From contig NZ_LSSW01000030.1 of NCBI RefSeq assembly GCF_001567565.1, forward strand, positions 124,001-188,000: DNA of 64,000 bases, given 5' to 3'. Below, piece after piece: positions 24,046 to 31,178 of the stretch. This stretch comes from Ectopseudomonas composti. Its GTDB lineage: Bacteria > Pseudomonadota > Gammaproteobacteria > Pseudomonadales > Pseudomonadaceae. The notes under the pieces are model-generated. The model was not told the origin of the DNA. It saw nothing but the letters and a program-made list of their open reading frames with translations, and made no database searches. Made by a program: the position numbers and the translations under genes. Within the stretch, counting starts at the first letter, position 1, and each line of letters starts with the position of its first letter.

Positions 24046-25899
24046 ATGACCAGAAGAACAGCGACCTTGAAACGGATATTCACCGCTCTCGCCCTGAGCC
24101 TCAGCCTGCCCCTGCATGCAGCCACGGTCGAACAGCTGGCCAACGATCCCTACTGGATCGCCCTCGGTCACTACGAAACCGGCAAGCTCGGCGGCTGGCG
24201 CAGCTATGTCGACGATGACGACTTCTTTCTCGCAGAACAGGGCGCCAGCGACCCGAGCGCCGAGCTGCAGGCGACCGTCAAGGCGCTGTACCAACCTGCC
24301 GAGCTGGGCGACCGCCACCCGCAGTGCATCTACCCGGCGCGCACACGCTGGCTCAAGGCGCAATTGCAACTCGATGACCTGCCCCAGCCGGACTGCGCCG
24401 AATATCGAAACTGGTTCGCCGACGTCAATCCACACAGCACCGTACTGGTGTTTCCGGCCGCCTATCTGAACAGCCCATCATCGATGTTCGGCCACACCCT
24501 GCTGCGCATCGACCAGCCCGACATCGACAGCCACAACACCGCACTGCTGAGCTACGCGCTGAATTTCGGCGCCTTCATCGAAGGCGACGACAACAGCATC
24601 CTCTATGCCTGGCGCGGGCTGATGGGGGGCTACCCCGGCCTGTTCGCCCTGGTGCCCTACCGCGACAAGCTCAGCGAATACAACCGCCTGGAAAACCGCG
24701 ACCTGTGGGAATACCGGCTGAACCTCACAGCGGAAGAAACCGCGCGCATGGTCGAGCACGTCTGGGAGCTCAAACAGATCCGCTTCGACTACTTCTTCTT
24801 CGACGAGAACTGCTCCTACCGTCTGCTCGAGCTGCTGGAAATCGCCCGCCCCGGCATCGAGCTGACCGAACACTTCCCGCTCACTGCCATCCCCACCGAC
24901 ACCGTGCGTGCGGTCAAGGACGCGGGGCTGATCGAACGTATCGACTATCGCCCGTCGCGTGAGCGCGAACTGCTGGCGCGCGCCGAACCACTTGATCGTG
25001 ACGAACAAGCCTGGGTGCTGCGCCTGAGCGAAGACCCGACGCAACTCAAGGAGGCCGATTTTCTCGCTCTGCCGGCCGAGCGCCGCGCGCTGATTCAGGA
25101 TGCCGCCTTTCGCCTGGTGCGCTACCACGCCAACGACGAAGAGCGCAGCAGCAACGCCCAGCGCAGCTTCCAACTGCTCGGCGCGATCAACCGCAACCCG
25201 CCACCGCCCCTGGAAGTCGAGCGCCCGCCGCTGCCCGAGGAAGGTCACGAGTCACGCACCTGGCAGCTGGCCGGCGGTAGCCGTGATGATCGCGCCTTCG
25301 CCGAGTACGGCCTGCGCATGGCCTACCACGACCTGAACGACAACCTCGACGGCTTCCCCCTCGGCGCGCAGATCGAGATTCTCCAGCTCAAACTGCGTCA
25401 GTACGAGAACAACCACTGGCAGCTGCAACGCCTGGACCTGGCCAATATCCGCTCACTTACACCACGCAATGCACTGCTGCGGCCGCTGTCCTGGCAGGTC
25501 GGCGGCGGGCTGGAGCGCGTACTGGGTGAAGACGGCGATAGCCGGCTGGTCGGCCATTTCAGCGGTGGTGCCGGCGCCAGCTGGCAACTGAGCGACGACC
25601 TGCTCGGCTTCGCCCTTGGCACCGCACGCCTGGAATACAACGAGGATTTCGCCGCCGTCATCGCCCCCGCGATGGGCTTCGACACCGGCCTGCTCTGGCG
25701 CCACCCAGTGGGCAACCTGACCCTGGAGGCAGCCGGCGACTATTTCCACAACGGCGAAGTGCGCCGCCGCCTGTCGCTCAACCAACAGTGGGAAGTGTCA
25801 CGCAACCTCGGCCTGCGCCTGAGTGCCCAGCGTGAATTCAGCCAACTCGCCAGCCCGGTCAACGAGGTAAAACTGGAGCTGCGTTGGTATCACTACTGA
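24046..25899 (+). CDS. Exported DUF4105 (Lnb N-terminal domain) envelope protein
   Basis: A 617-residue protein with an N-terminal signal peptide (about 1-26, cleaved after LHA). A DUF4105/Lnb N-terminal domain follows, containing SSMFGHTLLRID (about 145) and FDENCSYRLLELLE (about 260). The latter includes the conserved Cys of this papain-like fold. The C-terminal third (about 410-617) alternates polar and hydrophobic residues and ends in LELRWYHY, like an outer-membrane beta-barrel. A hydrolase acting on lipids or the cell wall is possible. Its 3' end overlaps rtcR by 7 bases on the opposite strand. Confidence 0.85.
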   Translation: MTRRTATLKRIFTALALSLSLPLHAATVEQLANDPYWIALGHYETGKLGGWRSYVDDDDFFLAEQGASDPSAELQATVKALYQPAELGDRHPQCIYPARTRWLKAQLQLDDLPQPDCAEYRNWFADVNPHSTVLVFPAAYLNSPSSMFGHTLLRIDQPDIDSHNTALLSYALNFGAFIEGDDNSILYAWRGLMGGYPGLFALVPYRDKLSEYNRLENRDLWEYRLNLTAEETARMVEHVWELKQIRFDYFFFDENCSYRLLELLEIARPGIELTEHFPLTAIPTDTVRAVKDAGLIERIDYRPSRERELLARAEPLDRDEQAWVLRLSEDPTQLKEADFLALPAERRALIQDAAFRLVRYHANDEERSSNAQRSFQLLGAINRNPPPPLEVERPPLPEEGHESRTWQLAGGSRDDRAFAEYGLRMAYHDLNDNLDGFPLGAQIEILQLKLRQYENNHWQLQRLDLANIRSLTPRNALLRPLSWQVGGGLERVLGEDGDSRLVGHFSGGAGASWQLSDDLLGFALGTARLEYNEDFAAVIAPAMGFDTGLLWRHPVGNLTLEAAGDYFHNGEVRRRLSLNQQWEVSRNLGLRLSAQREFSQLASPVNEVKLELRWYHY

Positions 25900-27494
25900 C
25901 ACACCGCCTGCCAATCCAGGCCGAAGCGCGCCAGGTACTTGCGCAGGCGGTCGGCATCGTTGGGTTGCGCCTTGGCCAGGCGTGACACCTGATACAGGCG
26001 TCTGCCCGCTTCCGACAGGCTGTCGGCCTGGCGGCACACCTCGATCACCGCCTGCAGCTGCAGACGGTCGAACAGATCGAGGCCGGCAGCCTGCTCACCG
26101 AGCAGGTCGCCCAGCGCGTCCTGCTGCTGGGCCAACCCCCAGGCTCGCCGCAACCGCGTGATTTCCTCCTCGACCTGCGCCTCGTCGATACGCCCGCTGT
26201 CGGCCAGGGTGGCCATGCGTGTGATCGAGGCCGACAGCTCGCGGAAGTTGCCCTGCCAGGCCGCCTCGCTCGAGCTGGCAAACGCCAGGTAGCGGCGCCG
26301 GGCCTCCAGGTTGAAGCGCACCATGCGCCCCTGCTCGCGGGCATGACGCTCCAGCTCGAAGTCGATGTTCGGCTCGATGTCCTCACGGCGCCCGGCCAGC
26401 CCCGGCAGCTCGAAGGTCCACAGGTTGATGCGGGCGTAGAGGTCCTCACGGAACAGGCCCTCGGCGACCCGCGTACGCAGGTCGCGGTGCGTGCCGGCGA
26501 TCAGCAGAAAGTCGCTGCTGACCTCCTTGTCCGAGCCCATCGGAAAGAAGCGTTTTTCCTCGACGGCCTTGAGCAGCATGGCCTGCTCGTCGAGGCCCAG
26601 CTCGCCGATCTCGTCGAGAAACAGCATGCCGCCATCGGCCGCGCGCAGCAGCCCATCGCGGGCATTCTGCGCACCGGTGAAGGCGCCCTTAATATGGCCG
26701 AACAGCGCCGACATAGCGCCGTCGCCGCGCAAGGTGGCGCAGTTGACCTCGACGAAACGCCCCTCGACCAGATGGCGACTGCGCTTGAGTTCGTACACGC
26801 GGCGAGCGAGGAATGACTTGCCGGCACCGGTCGGGCCGATCAGCAGCATCGGCGCCGAGGAGCGCAGCGCGACCCGTTCGATCTGCTCGATGCTACGGTT
26901 GAAGGCGTCATTACGCGTGGCGATGCCGGACTTGAGGAAGGCCAGGCTTTCCAGGCGCTTGCTCTGAAAGCGCGAGGCAATAAGGTCATAGCGCGACAGG
27001 TCGAGGTCGATCAGTGCATGGGTACCGGTGACCTGCGCCGCCTCATCACGCTTGCGCGCCGGCGAGGTCTGCACCAGCCGTGCCGGCAGATAGCGCGCCT
27101 CGGTCAGCAGGAACCAGCAGATCTGTGCCACGTGGGTACCGGTGGTGATATGCACCAGGTAGTCCTCGTGCTCGGTATCGAAGGCATAACCACTGGTGAA
27201 GTCATGCAGCGCGCCATACACCTCCTCGAAATCCCAGGGGTTGCGCAGGTGCATCGGCTGCAGGCGCACCTCGGTTTCCGGGGATATCTGTTGGATGTCG
27301 GCGCGGATGCGCTCGGCCAGGCTGAGGTCGCGCGCATCGGTACCGTGAATCAACTCCAGGCGATCGATCAACAGATCGGCCTGCTGACACAGACCGATGC
27401 TCGGCCGCCACTTGTTCCAGCGGTTGGCGCCCTTGCCGACCCGGTCCAGGGTCGTGCCGATGAAACCGATGGCGACTGTGCGTTTGCCATTCAT
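25893..27494 (-). CDS. rtcR: Sigma-54-dependent activator of RNA repair, RtcR
   Basis: A 533-residue activator. The N-terminal part (about 1-180) is the CARF-like regulatory domain of RtcR (GFIGTTLDRVGKGANRWNKW...). The AAA+ domain (about 185-425) has Walker A GPTGAGKS and the sigma-54-contacting GAFTGA loop. A helix-turn-helix ends the protein. In Salmonella, RtcR is switched on by broken tRNA ends. It is divergent from rsr, whose promoter is a textbook sigma-54 site. The ATG at 27494 has GAGG 8 bases upstream; a GTG at 27500 is the alternative. Confidence 0.95.
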   Translation of the reverse strand: MNGKRTVAIGFIGTTLDRVGKGANRWNKWRPSIGLCQQADLLIDRLELIHGTDARDLSLAERIRADIQQISPETEVRLQPMHLRNPWDFEEVYGALHDFTSGYAFDTEHEDYLVHITTGTHVAQICWFLLTEARYLPARLVQTSPARKRDEAAQVTGTHALIDLDLSRYDLIASRFQSKRLESLAFLKSGIATRNDAFNRSIEQIERVALRSSAPMLLIGPTGAGKSFLARRVYELKRSRHLVEGRFVEVNCATLRGDGAMSALFGHIKGAFTGAQNARDGLLRAADGGMLFLDEIGELGLDEQAMLLKAVEEKRFFPMGSDKEVSSDFLLIAGTHRDLRTRVAEGLFREDLYARINLWTFELPGLAGRREDIEPNIDFELERHAREQGRMVRFNLEARRRYLAFASSSEAAWQGNFRELSASITRMATLADSGRIDEAQVEEEITRLRRAWGLAQQQDALGDLLGEQAAGLDLFDRLQLQAVIEVCRQADSLSEAGRRLYQVSRLAKAQPNDADRLRKYLARFGLDWQAVCQ

Positions 27495-27657
27495 ATCCAC
27501 CGCCTCAGAAACTATCCATAAAGATAAGAAACGATATTATCAGATATAAAAATCAGAGCGAACGCTGCCAAGCAGTTTTCCATAACGGGCAAAAATAAAA
27601 TATTAAATTCTTATAAATCAATAACTTAAAAATAAATCACAGCAAGAAAACGAAACC

Positions 27658-27673
27658 TGGCACAGCCGCTGCA
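27658..27673 (+). promoter_or_regulatory. Sigma-54 promoter of the rsr-rtc operon
   Basis: TGGCACAGCCGCTGCA matches the -24/-12 consensus, with GG and GC exactly 12 bases apart. It ends 40 bases before the rsr start. The 160 bases upstream are very AT-rich (27520-27650), suiting an RtcR enhancer site and DNA bending. A second TGGCAC at 27681 lacks a correctly placed GC and is probably not used. Confidence 0.88.
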
Positions 27674-27713
27674 ATAGTTCTGGCACAACGGATAAACACA
27701 GCGAGACGCCACG

Positions 27714-29264
27714 ATGGCCAACTTCAATCTGTTCAACACCCGGGCCGCGCAACTGCCGGCCAGCGACACCCTGAATCAGCAGCAGGCACCGGCTTATGCC
27801 TACACGCCCAAGCACAAGCTGGCTCAGCTCGCCGTCACCGGCTGCCTGAACCAGACCTTCTACGCCGATGCTGAAACGCAGCTGGCCGAAGTGCTGAAGC
27901 TGGTCGCCGGACTCGACGCCCGCTACGTGGCCAAGGCCGCACTGTACGCCCGCAAGAAAGGCCACATAAAAGACATGCCGGCCCTGCTGCTGGCAGCCCT
28001 GGCCGCCCAGCGTTCGAGCCTGGTGCCGGCGCTGTTCGAGCAGGTGGTGGACAACGGCAAGATGCTGCGCACCTTCGTGCAGATCCTGCGCAGCGGCGTG
28101 ACCGGGCGCAAATCGCTCGGCTCGCAGCCCAAGCGACTGGTGCAGAACTGGCTGAACACGGCCAGCGAACGCCAGCTGCTGCAGGCGGCGATCGGCAACC
28201 AGCCGTCACTGGCAGACGTGGTGAAGATGGTTCACCCCAAGCCGAGCGAAGCCTGGCGCGCCGCCTTCTTCGCCTGGCTGATCGGCAAACCGGCCGATGC
28301 CGCCGCCCTGCCGCCGCTGACCCGCGCCCTGCTGGCCTTTCGCAGCGGCGCCAGCAGCGAACTGCCGGACGTACCGTTCCAGTTGCTCGGCAACGAGACG
28401 CTGAGCGCCGAGCATTGGGCCGAACTGGCTGGACGCATGGGCTGGCAGGCACTGCGCATGAACCTCAACACCCTGCAGCGCCACGGCGCACTGGCGGTCG
28501 AGGGTTGCGCAGAGCGGGTTGCACAGCGTCTGGCTGATGCCGAAGCCGTGGCCAAGGCACGGGTTTACCCGTACCAGCTGCTGGCCGCCTACCGCATGAC
28601 TGGCGACGGTGTGCCGCTGGCCGTGCGCGAGGCGCTGCAGGACGCCCTGGAGCTGTCGCTGGCCAACGTGCCGGCGCTGAGCGGCCATGTGGTGGTGTGC
28701 CCGGACGTGTCCGGCTCGATGCACAGCCCCGTGACCGGCTACCGCCAGGGCGCGACCACGGCTGTGCGCTGCATCGATGTCGCGGCGCTGGTGGCAGCGG
28801 CCATCCTGCGCAAGCAACCGCGCGCTCAGGTACTGCCGTTCGAGAACAAGGTGGTGAAGGTAGCGCTCAACCCACGTGACAGTGTGATGAGCAACGCTTC
28901 GAGGCTGGCGGCGGTCGGCGGTGGCGGCACCAGCTGCTCCGCGCCGCTCAAGCAACTGGCCGACGCCAAGGCCAAGGTGGACACACTGGTTCTGGTTTCC
29001 GACAACGAATCCTGGATCGACGCCCGCCGCCACGGCGCCACCGAAACCCTGCGGCAGTGGGAGCGGATCAAGCACATCAACCCGCAAGCGCGGCTGATCT
29101 GCATCGATCTGCAGCCCTACGGCACCACGCAGGCGGCGGACCGCAAGGACATCCTGAATGTCGGCGGCTTCAGCGACGCGGTGTTCGATGTGCTGGCACA
29201 GTTCGCCAGCGGCCGCTTCGGCGCCGGCCACTGGGTCGACGCCATCGAGCAGATGGAGTTATGA
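27714..29264 (+). CDS. rsr: Ro60 / Rsr (TROVE domain) RNA-binding protein
   Basis: A 516-residue orthologue of Ro60. The TROVE HEAT-repeat ring (about 15-320) binds Y RNAs outside and damaged RNA ends inside. A von Willebrand A domain follows, with MIDAS motif DVSGS at D331. In bacteria, Rsr works with Y RNAs and sometimes with PNPase in RNA quality control and stress survival. It is the first gene of the sigma-54 operon and is followed at once by an array of Y-RNA-like units, its likely ligands. Full length, no irregularity seen. Confidence 0.95.
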   Translation: MANFNLFNTRAAQLPASDTLNQQQAPAYAYTPKHKLAQLAVTGCLNQTFYADAETQLAEVLKLVAGLDARYVAKAALYARKKGHIKDMPALLLAALAAQRSSLVPALFEQVVDNGKMLRTFVQILRSGVTGRKSLGSQPKRLVQNWLNTASERQLLQAAIGNQPSLADVVKMVHPKPSEAWRAAFFAWLIGKPADAAALPPLTRALLAFRSGASSELPDVPFQLLGNETLSAEHWAELAGRMGWQALRMNLNTLQRHGALAVEGCAERVAQRLADAEAVAKARVYPYQLLAAYRMTGDGVPLAVREALQDALELSLANVPALSGHVVVCPDVSGSMHSPVTGYRQGATTAVRCIDVAALVAAAILRKQPRAQVLPFENKVVKVALNPRDSVMSNASRLAAVGGGGTSCSAPLKQLADAKAKVDTLVLVSDNESWIDARRHGATETLRQWERIKHINPQARLICIDLQPYGTTQAADRKDILNVGGFSDAVFDVLAQFASGRFGAGHWVDAIEQMEL

Positions 29265-29270
29265 CAACGC

Positions 29271-29292
29271 GCCCGGCCAATTGCGGCCGGGC
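29271..29292 (+). other. Hairpin just after rsr
   Basis: GCCCGGCC (29271-29278) and GGCCGGGC (29285-29292) form a perfect 8-bp stem with a 6-base loop, 6 bases after the rsr stop codon. No T-run follows. It probably marks a processing or stability boundary between the mRNA and the Y RNA array. Confidence 0.7.
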
Positions 29293-29312
29293 ACACAGAT
29301 CAACGATTTCGA

Positions 29313-29374
29313 GCGCATTCGAATGCCGATGGGACTACATCCAAGACGTCTCATCACACCCTTGTCGACTGCGC
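29313..29374 (+). ncRNA. Y-RNA-like unit A (minimal)
   Basis: Basal stem GCGCA (29313-29317) / TGCGC (29370-29374); upper stem GATGGGAC (29328-29335) / GTCTCATC (29348-29355), 8 bp with one G-T pair. Between them sits the conserved internal loop carrying CGAATGCC on the 5' side and CACCCTTGTCG on the 3' side. The apex is a 12-base loop with no tRNA-like module. The shared sequence with units B-E marks it as a stripped-down Rsr-binding stem. Confidence 0.65.
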
Positions 29375-29379
29375 ACGAA

Positions 29380-29467
29380 GGCACGAATGCCAGTGGCTGT
29401 ACATTGGTTATGCCGGTTTCGATACCGGCCCGTGGCAACACGGAACAGTCACTCATCTTGTCGTGCC
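29380..29467 (+). ncRNA. Y-RNA-like unit B (T-arm type)
   Basis: Basal stem GGCACGA (29380-29386) / TCGTGCC (29461-29467), 7 bp perfect; upper stem AGTGGCTGT / ACAGTCACT (29445-29453), 9 bp with one G-T pair. The internal loop has the conserved ATGCC on the 5' side and the CATCTTGTCG-type strand on the 3' side. The interior holds a T-arm mimic (GCCGGT, loop TTCGAT, ACCGGC; 29412-29429) and a 5-bp acceptor-like stem closed by GCAA (CCGTG GCAA CACGG, 29430-29443). There is no D arm. Confidence 0.75.
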
Positions 29468-29484
29468 ACCTGATTCAGAGTTTT

Positions 29485-29613
29485 GCGACGAATGCCGGTG
29501 GAACTACACCCTTCCACGGTCGAGATGCGGGTTCGAATCCCGTCGACTCCATCACTGCGGGGTCGTAGTTCAATGGCAGAACACGAAAACGTTTCACCAC
29601 ACCTTGTCGTCGC
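29485..29613 (+). ncRNA. Y-RNA-like unit C (full permuted tRNA module)
   Basis: Basal stem GCGACGA (29485-29491) / TCGTCGC (29607-29613); upper stem GGTGGAAC (29496-29503) / GTTTCACC (29591-29598). The interior is a tRNA in permuted order: T arm 29527-29543 with loop TTCGAAT; acceptor 3' strand CGACTCC (29544-29550); an 8-base closing loop; acceptor 5' strand GGGGTCG (29559-29565); TA; D arm 29568-29582 with loop AATGGCA. The acceptor stem is 7 bp, the tRNA length. A T6 run follows at 29617-29622. Comparable to Salmonella YrlA. Confidence 0.85.
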
Positions 29614-29622
29614 ATCTTTTTT

Positions 29623-29640
29623 GGCCCGCCACGGCGGGCC
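29623..29640 (+). other. Hairpin between Y units C and D
   Basis: GGCCCGCC / GGCGGGCC, a perfect 8-bp inverted repeat with two bases between, lies directly after the T6 run that ends unit C and two bases before unit D. It is a likely processing or insulating element. Confidence 0.65.
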
Positions 29641-29641
29641 G

Positions 29642-29747
29642 GCAGCGAATGCCACGGGTACTACATTGGGTCGCGGGTTCGAATCCCGCCAGCCGCAAGG
29701 CTGTAGCTCAGTCGGTAGAGCAAATGTGCCCGTTATCTCGTCGCTGC
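29642..29747 (+). ncRNA. Y-RNA-like unit D (full permuted tRNA module)
   Basis: Basal stem GCAGCGA (29642-29648) / TCGCTGC (29741-29747); upper stem CGGGTA / TGCCCG, 6 bp with one G-T pair. Interior: T arm GCGGG, loop TTCGAAT, CCCGC (29673-29689); acceptor-like stem CAGCC GCAA GGCTG (29690-29703) closed by a GNRA tetraloop; TA (29704-29705); D arm GCTC, loop AGTCGGTA, GAGC (29706-29721). The D loop keeps the GG pair needed for the tRNA elbow. Basal stem bases differ from C but pairing is preserved. Confidence 0.85.
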
Positions 29748-29749
29748 GC

Positions 29750-29772
29750 GGAGGCCCGGCCTCCACTTTTTT
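29750..29772 (+). terminator. Intrinsic terminator inside the operon, between Y units D and E
   Basis: GGAGGC / GCCTCC with a 3-base loop (29750-29764) is followed by ACTTTTTT. It has the form of a rho-independent terminator, yet lies upstream of unit E and rtcB. It could release abundant Y RNA and rsr transcripts while only a fraction of polymerases reach rtcB. Confidence 0.75.
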
Positions 29773-29781
29773 GCTTGACCC

Positions 29782-29894
29782 GGCGAATGCCGGTGGAACT
29801 ACAGAACGTGAAGGTTGCGGGTTCAACTCCCGCCCCGGCAACGGGTAGCTCAATGGGATAGAGCAGCGCGCATGTTTCACCACCTCTAGTCGCC
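29782..29894 (+). ncRNA. Y-RNA-like unit E (full permuted tRNA module)
   Basis: Basal stem GGCGA (29782-29786) / TCGCC (29890-29894); upper stem GGTGGAAC / GTTTCACC as in unit C. Interior: T arm GCGGG, loop TTCAACT, CCCGC (29817-29833); acceptor-like stem CCCG GCAA CGGG (29834-29845); TA; D arm GCTC, loop AATGGGATA, GAGC (29848-29864). It lies beyond the internal terminator and so is probably made with rtcB. A further CGAATGAC-like string and a GCCGG/CCGGC hairpin (29907-29920) lie between it and rtcB, perhaps a remnant of another unit. Confidence 0.83.
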
Positions 29895-29936
29895 TCACTG
29901 AACACACGCCGGATAACCGGCACGAATGACGAGTGA

Positions 29937-31169
29937 ATGACGATGCAAACCAAGACTTACAACCTGCTGGAAGTGGCCAATGGCAAGCCGATCAAGCTGT
30001 GGACGCAAGGCGTCCCGGTCGAGGAGGACGCCAAGCAGCAGTTGATGAACACGGCGCAGATGCCGTTCATCTTCAAGCACCTGGCGGTGATGCCGGATGT
30101 GCACCTGGGTAAGGGTTCGACCATCGGCAGCGTGATCCCCACGGTCGGTGCGATCATCCCGGCGGCCGTTGGTGTGGATATCGGTTGCGGCATGATCGCC
30201 GCGCGCACCACGCTGATGGCCCACGACCTGCCGGATAACCTGGCCGGCCTGCGCGCTGCCATCGAGAAGGCCGTGCCGCATGGCCGTACTTCCGGGCGCG
30301 GTGCCCGCGACAAAGGCGCCTGGGAGAACGTGCCGGAGCAGACCGACCACGCCTGGTCGGCGCTGAGCGAGCGCTTCAAGCTGATCACCGACAAGCACCC
30401 GAAGCTGGAGAAGACCAACAACCGCAAACACCTGGGAACCCTGGGTACCGGCAACCACTTCATCGAGGTCTGCCTGGATGAAGCCAATCGCGTGTGGTTC
30501 ATGCTGCACAGCGGATCACGCGGCGTGGGGAACGCCATCGGTAACCTGTTCATCGAACTGGCCCAGGCCGATATGCGCCAGCACATCGCCAACCTGCCGC
30601 ACCGCGACCTGGCCTACTTCGAAGAAGGCAGCCAGCACTTCAACGACTACGTGGAAGCCGTGGGCTGGGCGCAGGACTTCGCCAAGCAAAACCGCGCACT
30701 GATGATGCACGCGGTGATCGCGGCGGCGCGAGGCGTGATCAGCAAGCCGTTCGACGTGGCACTGGAAGCGGTGAACTGCCACCACAACTATGTGCAGAAG
30801 GAGCGCCACTTCGGCGAAGAGGTGCTGGTAACGCGAAAAGGTGCGGTGTCGGCGAAGAAGGGAGAACTGGGGATCATCCCCGGCTCCATGGGGGCCAAGA
30901 GCTTCATCGTGCGCGGCCTGGGCAACGAGGAAGCGTTCTGCTCCTGCAGCCACGGCGCCGGCCGAACCATGAGCCGCACCAAGGCGAAGAAGCTGTTCAC
31001 CGTGGACGACCAGATCAAGGCCACGGCCCACGTCGAATGCCGAAAGGACGCCGACGTGATCGACGAGATCCCGATGGCCTACAAGGACATCGACCAGGTA
31101 ATGGACGCCCAGCGCGAGCTGGTGGAAGTGATGCATACCCTGCGACAGGTGGTGTGCGTGAAAGGATGA
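29937..31169 (+). CDS. rtcB: RNA-splicing ligase RtcB (3'-phosphate/5'-hydroxyl RNA ligase)
   Basis: A 410-residue GTP- and manganese-dependent ligase joining 2',3'-cyclic-phosphate or 3'-phosphate RNA ends to 5'-OH ends. All family motifs are present: MPDVHLGKGSTIG, VGVDIGCGM (Mn-binding Cys), GTGNHFIE, LHSGSRGVG, NCHHNY, and CSCSHGAGRTMSR with the guanylated His. Length equals E. coli RtcB (408). ATGs at 29937 and 29943 are both possible; the ribosome site is weak, so translation may depend on upstream RNA structure. It follows the Y RNA array within the RtcR-controlled operon. Confidence 0.96.
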   Translation: MTMQTKTYNLLEVANGKPIKLWTQGVPVEEDAKQQLMNTAQMPFIFKHLAVMPDVHLGKGSTIGSVIPTVGAIIPAAVGVDIGCGMIAARTTLMAHDLPDNLAGLRAAIEKAVPHGRTSGRGARDKGAWENVPEQTDHAWSALSERFKLITDKHPKLEKTNNRKHLGTLGTGNHFIEVCLDEANRVWFMLHSGSRGVGNAIGNLFIELAQADMRQHIANLPHRDLAYFEEGSQHFNDYVEAVGWAQDFAKQNRALMMHAVIAAARGVISKPFDVALEAVNCHHNYVQKERHFGEEVLVTRKGAVSAKKGELGIIPGSMGAKSFIVRGLGNEEAFCSCSHGAGRTMSRTKAKKLFTVDDQIKATAHVECRKDADVIDEIPMAYKDIDQVMDAQRELVEVMHTLRQVVCVKG

Positions 31170-31178
31170 GGTAAGGAC

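Noticed and set aside
27681..27697. Second sigma-54 promoter (TGGCACAACGGATAAA)
   Set aside because: The TGGCAC is there but no GC dinucleotide stands 12 bases after the GG, and it would leave too short a leader before rsr.
29520..29870. Apparent tRNA genes (GGTTCGAATCC T arms, GCTCAGTCGGTAGAGC D arms)
   Set aside because: The T arm precedes the D arm, acceptor strands are joined by a GCAA or 8-base loop, there is no anticodon arm and no free CCA end. They are tRNA-mimicking modules of Y RNAs, not tRNAs.
29313..29894. CRISPR-like array because of regularly recurring CGAATGCC and TTGTCG strings
   Set aside because: The recurring strings are short, the spacing varies (about 60-130 bases), and the intervening sequence is self-complementary. 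No cas genes are present.
29463..29907. Open frames of 120-150 codons across the Y RNA array on both strands
   Set aside because: They run through the paired stems, lack ribosome sites and have low-complexity, Arg/Pro/Gly-rich products. Covarying stems explain the sequence better.
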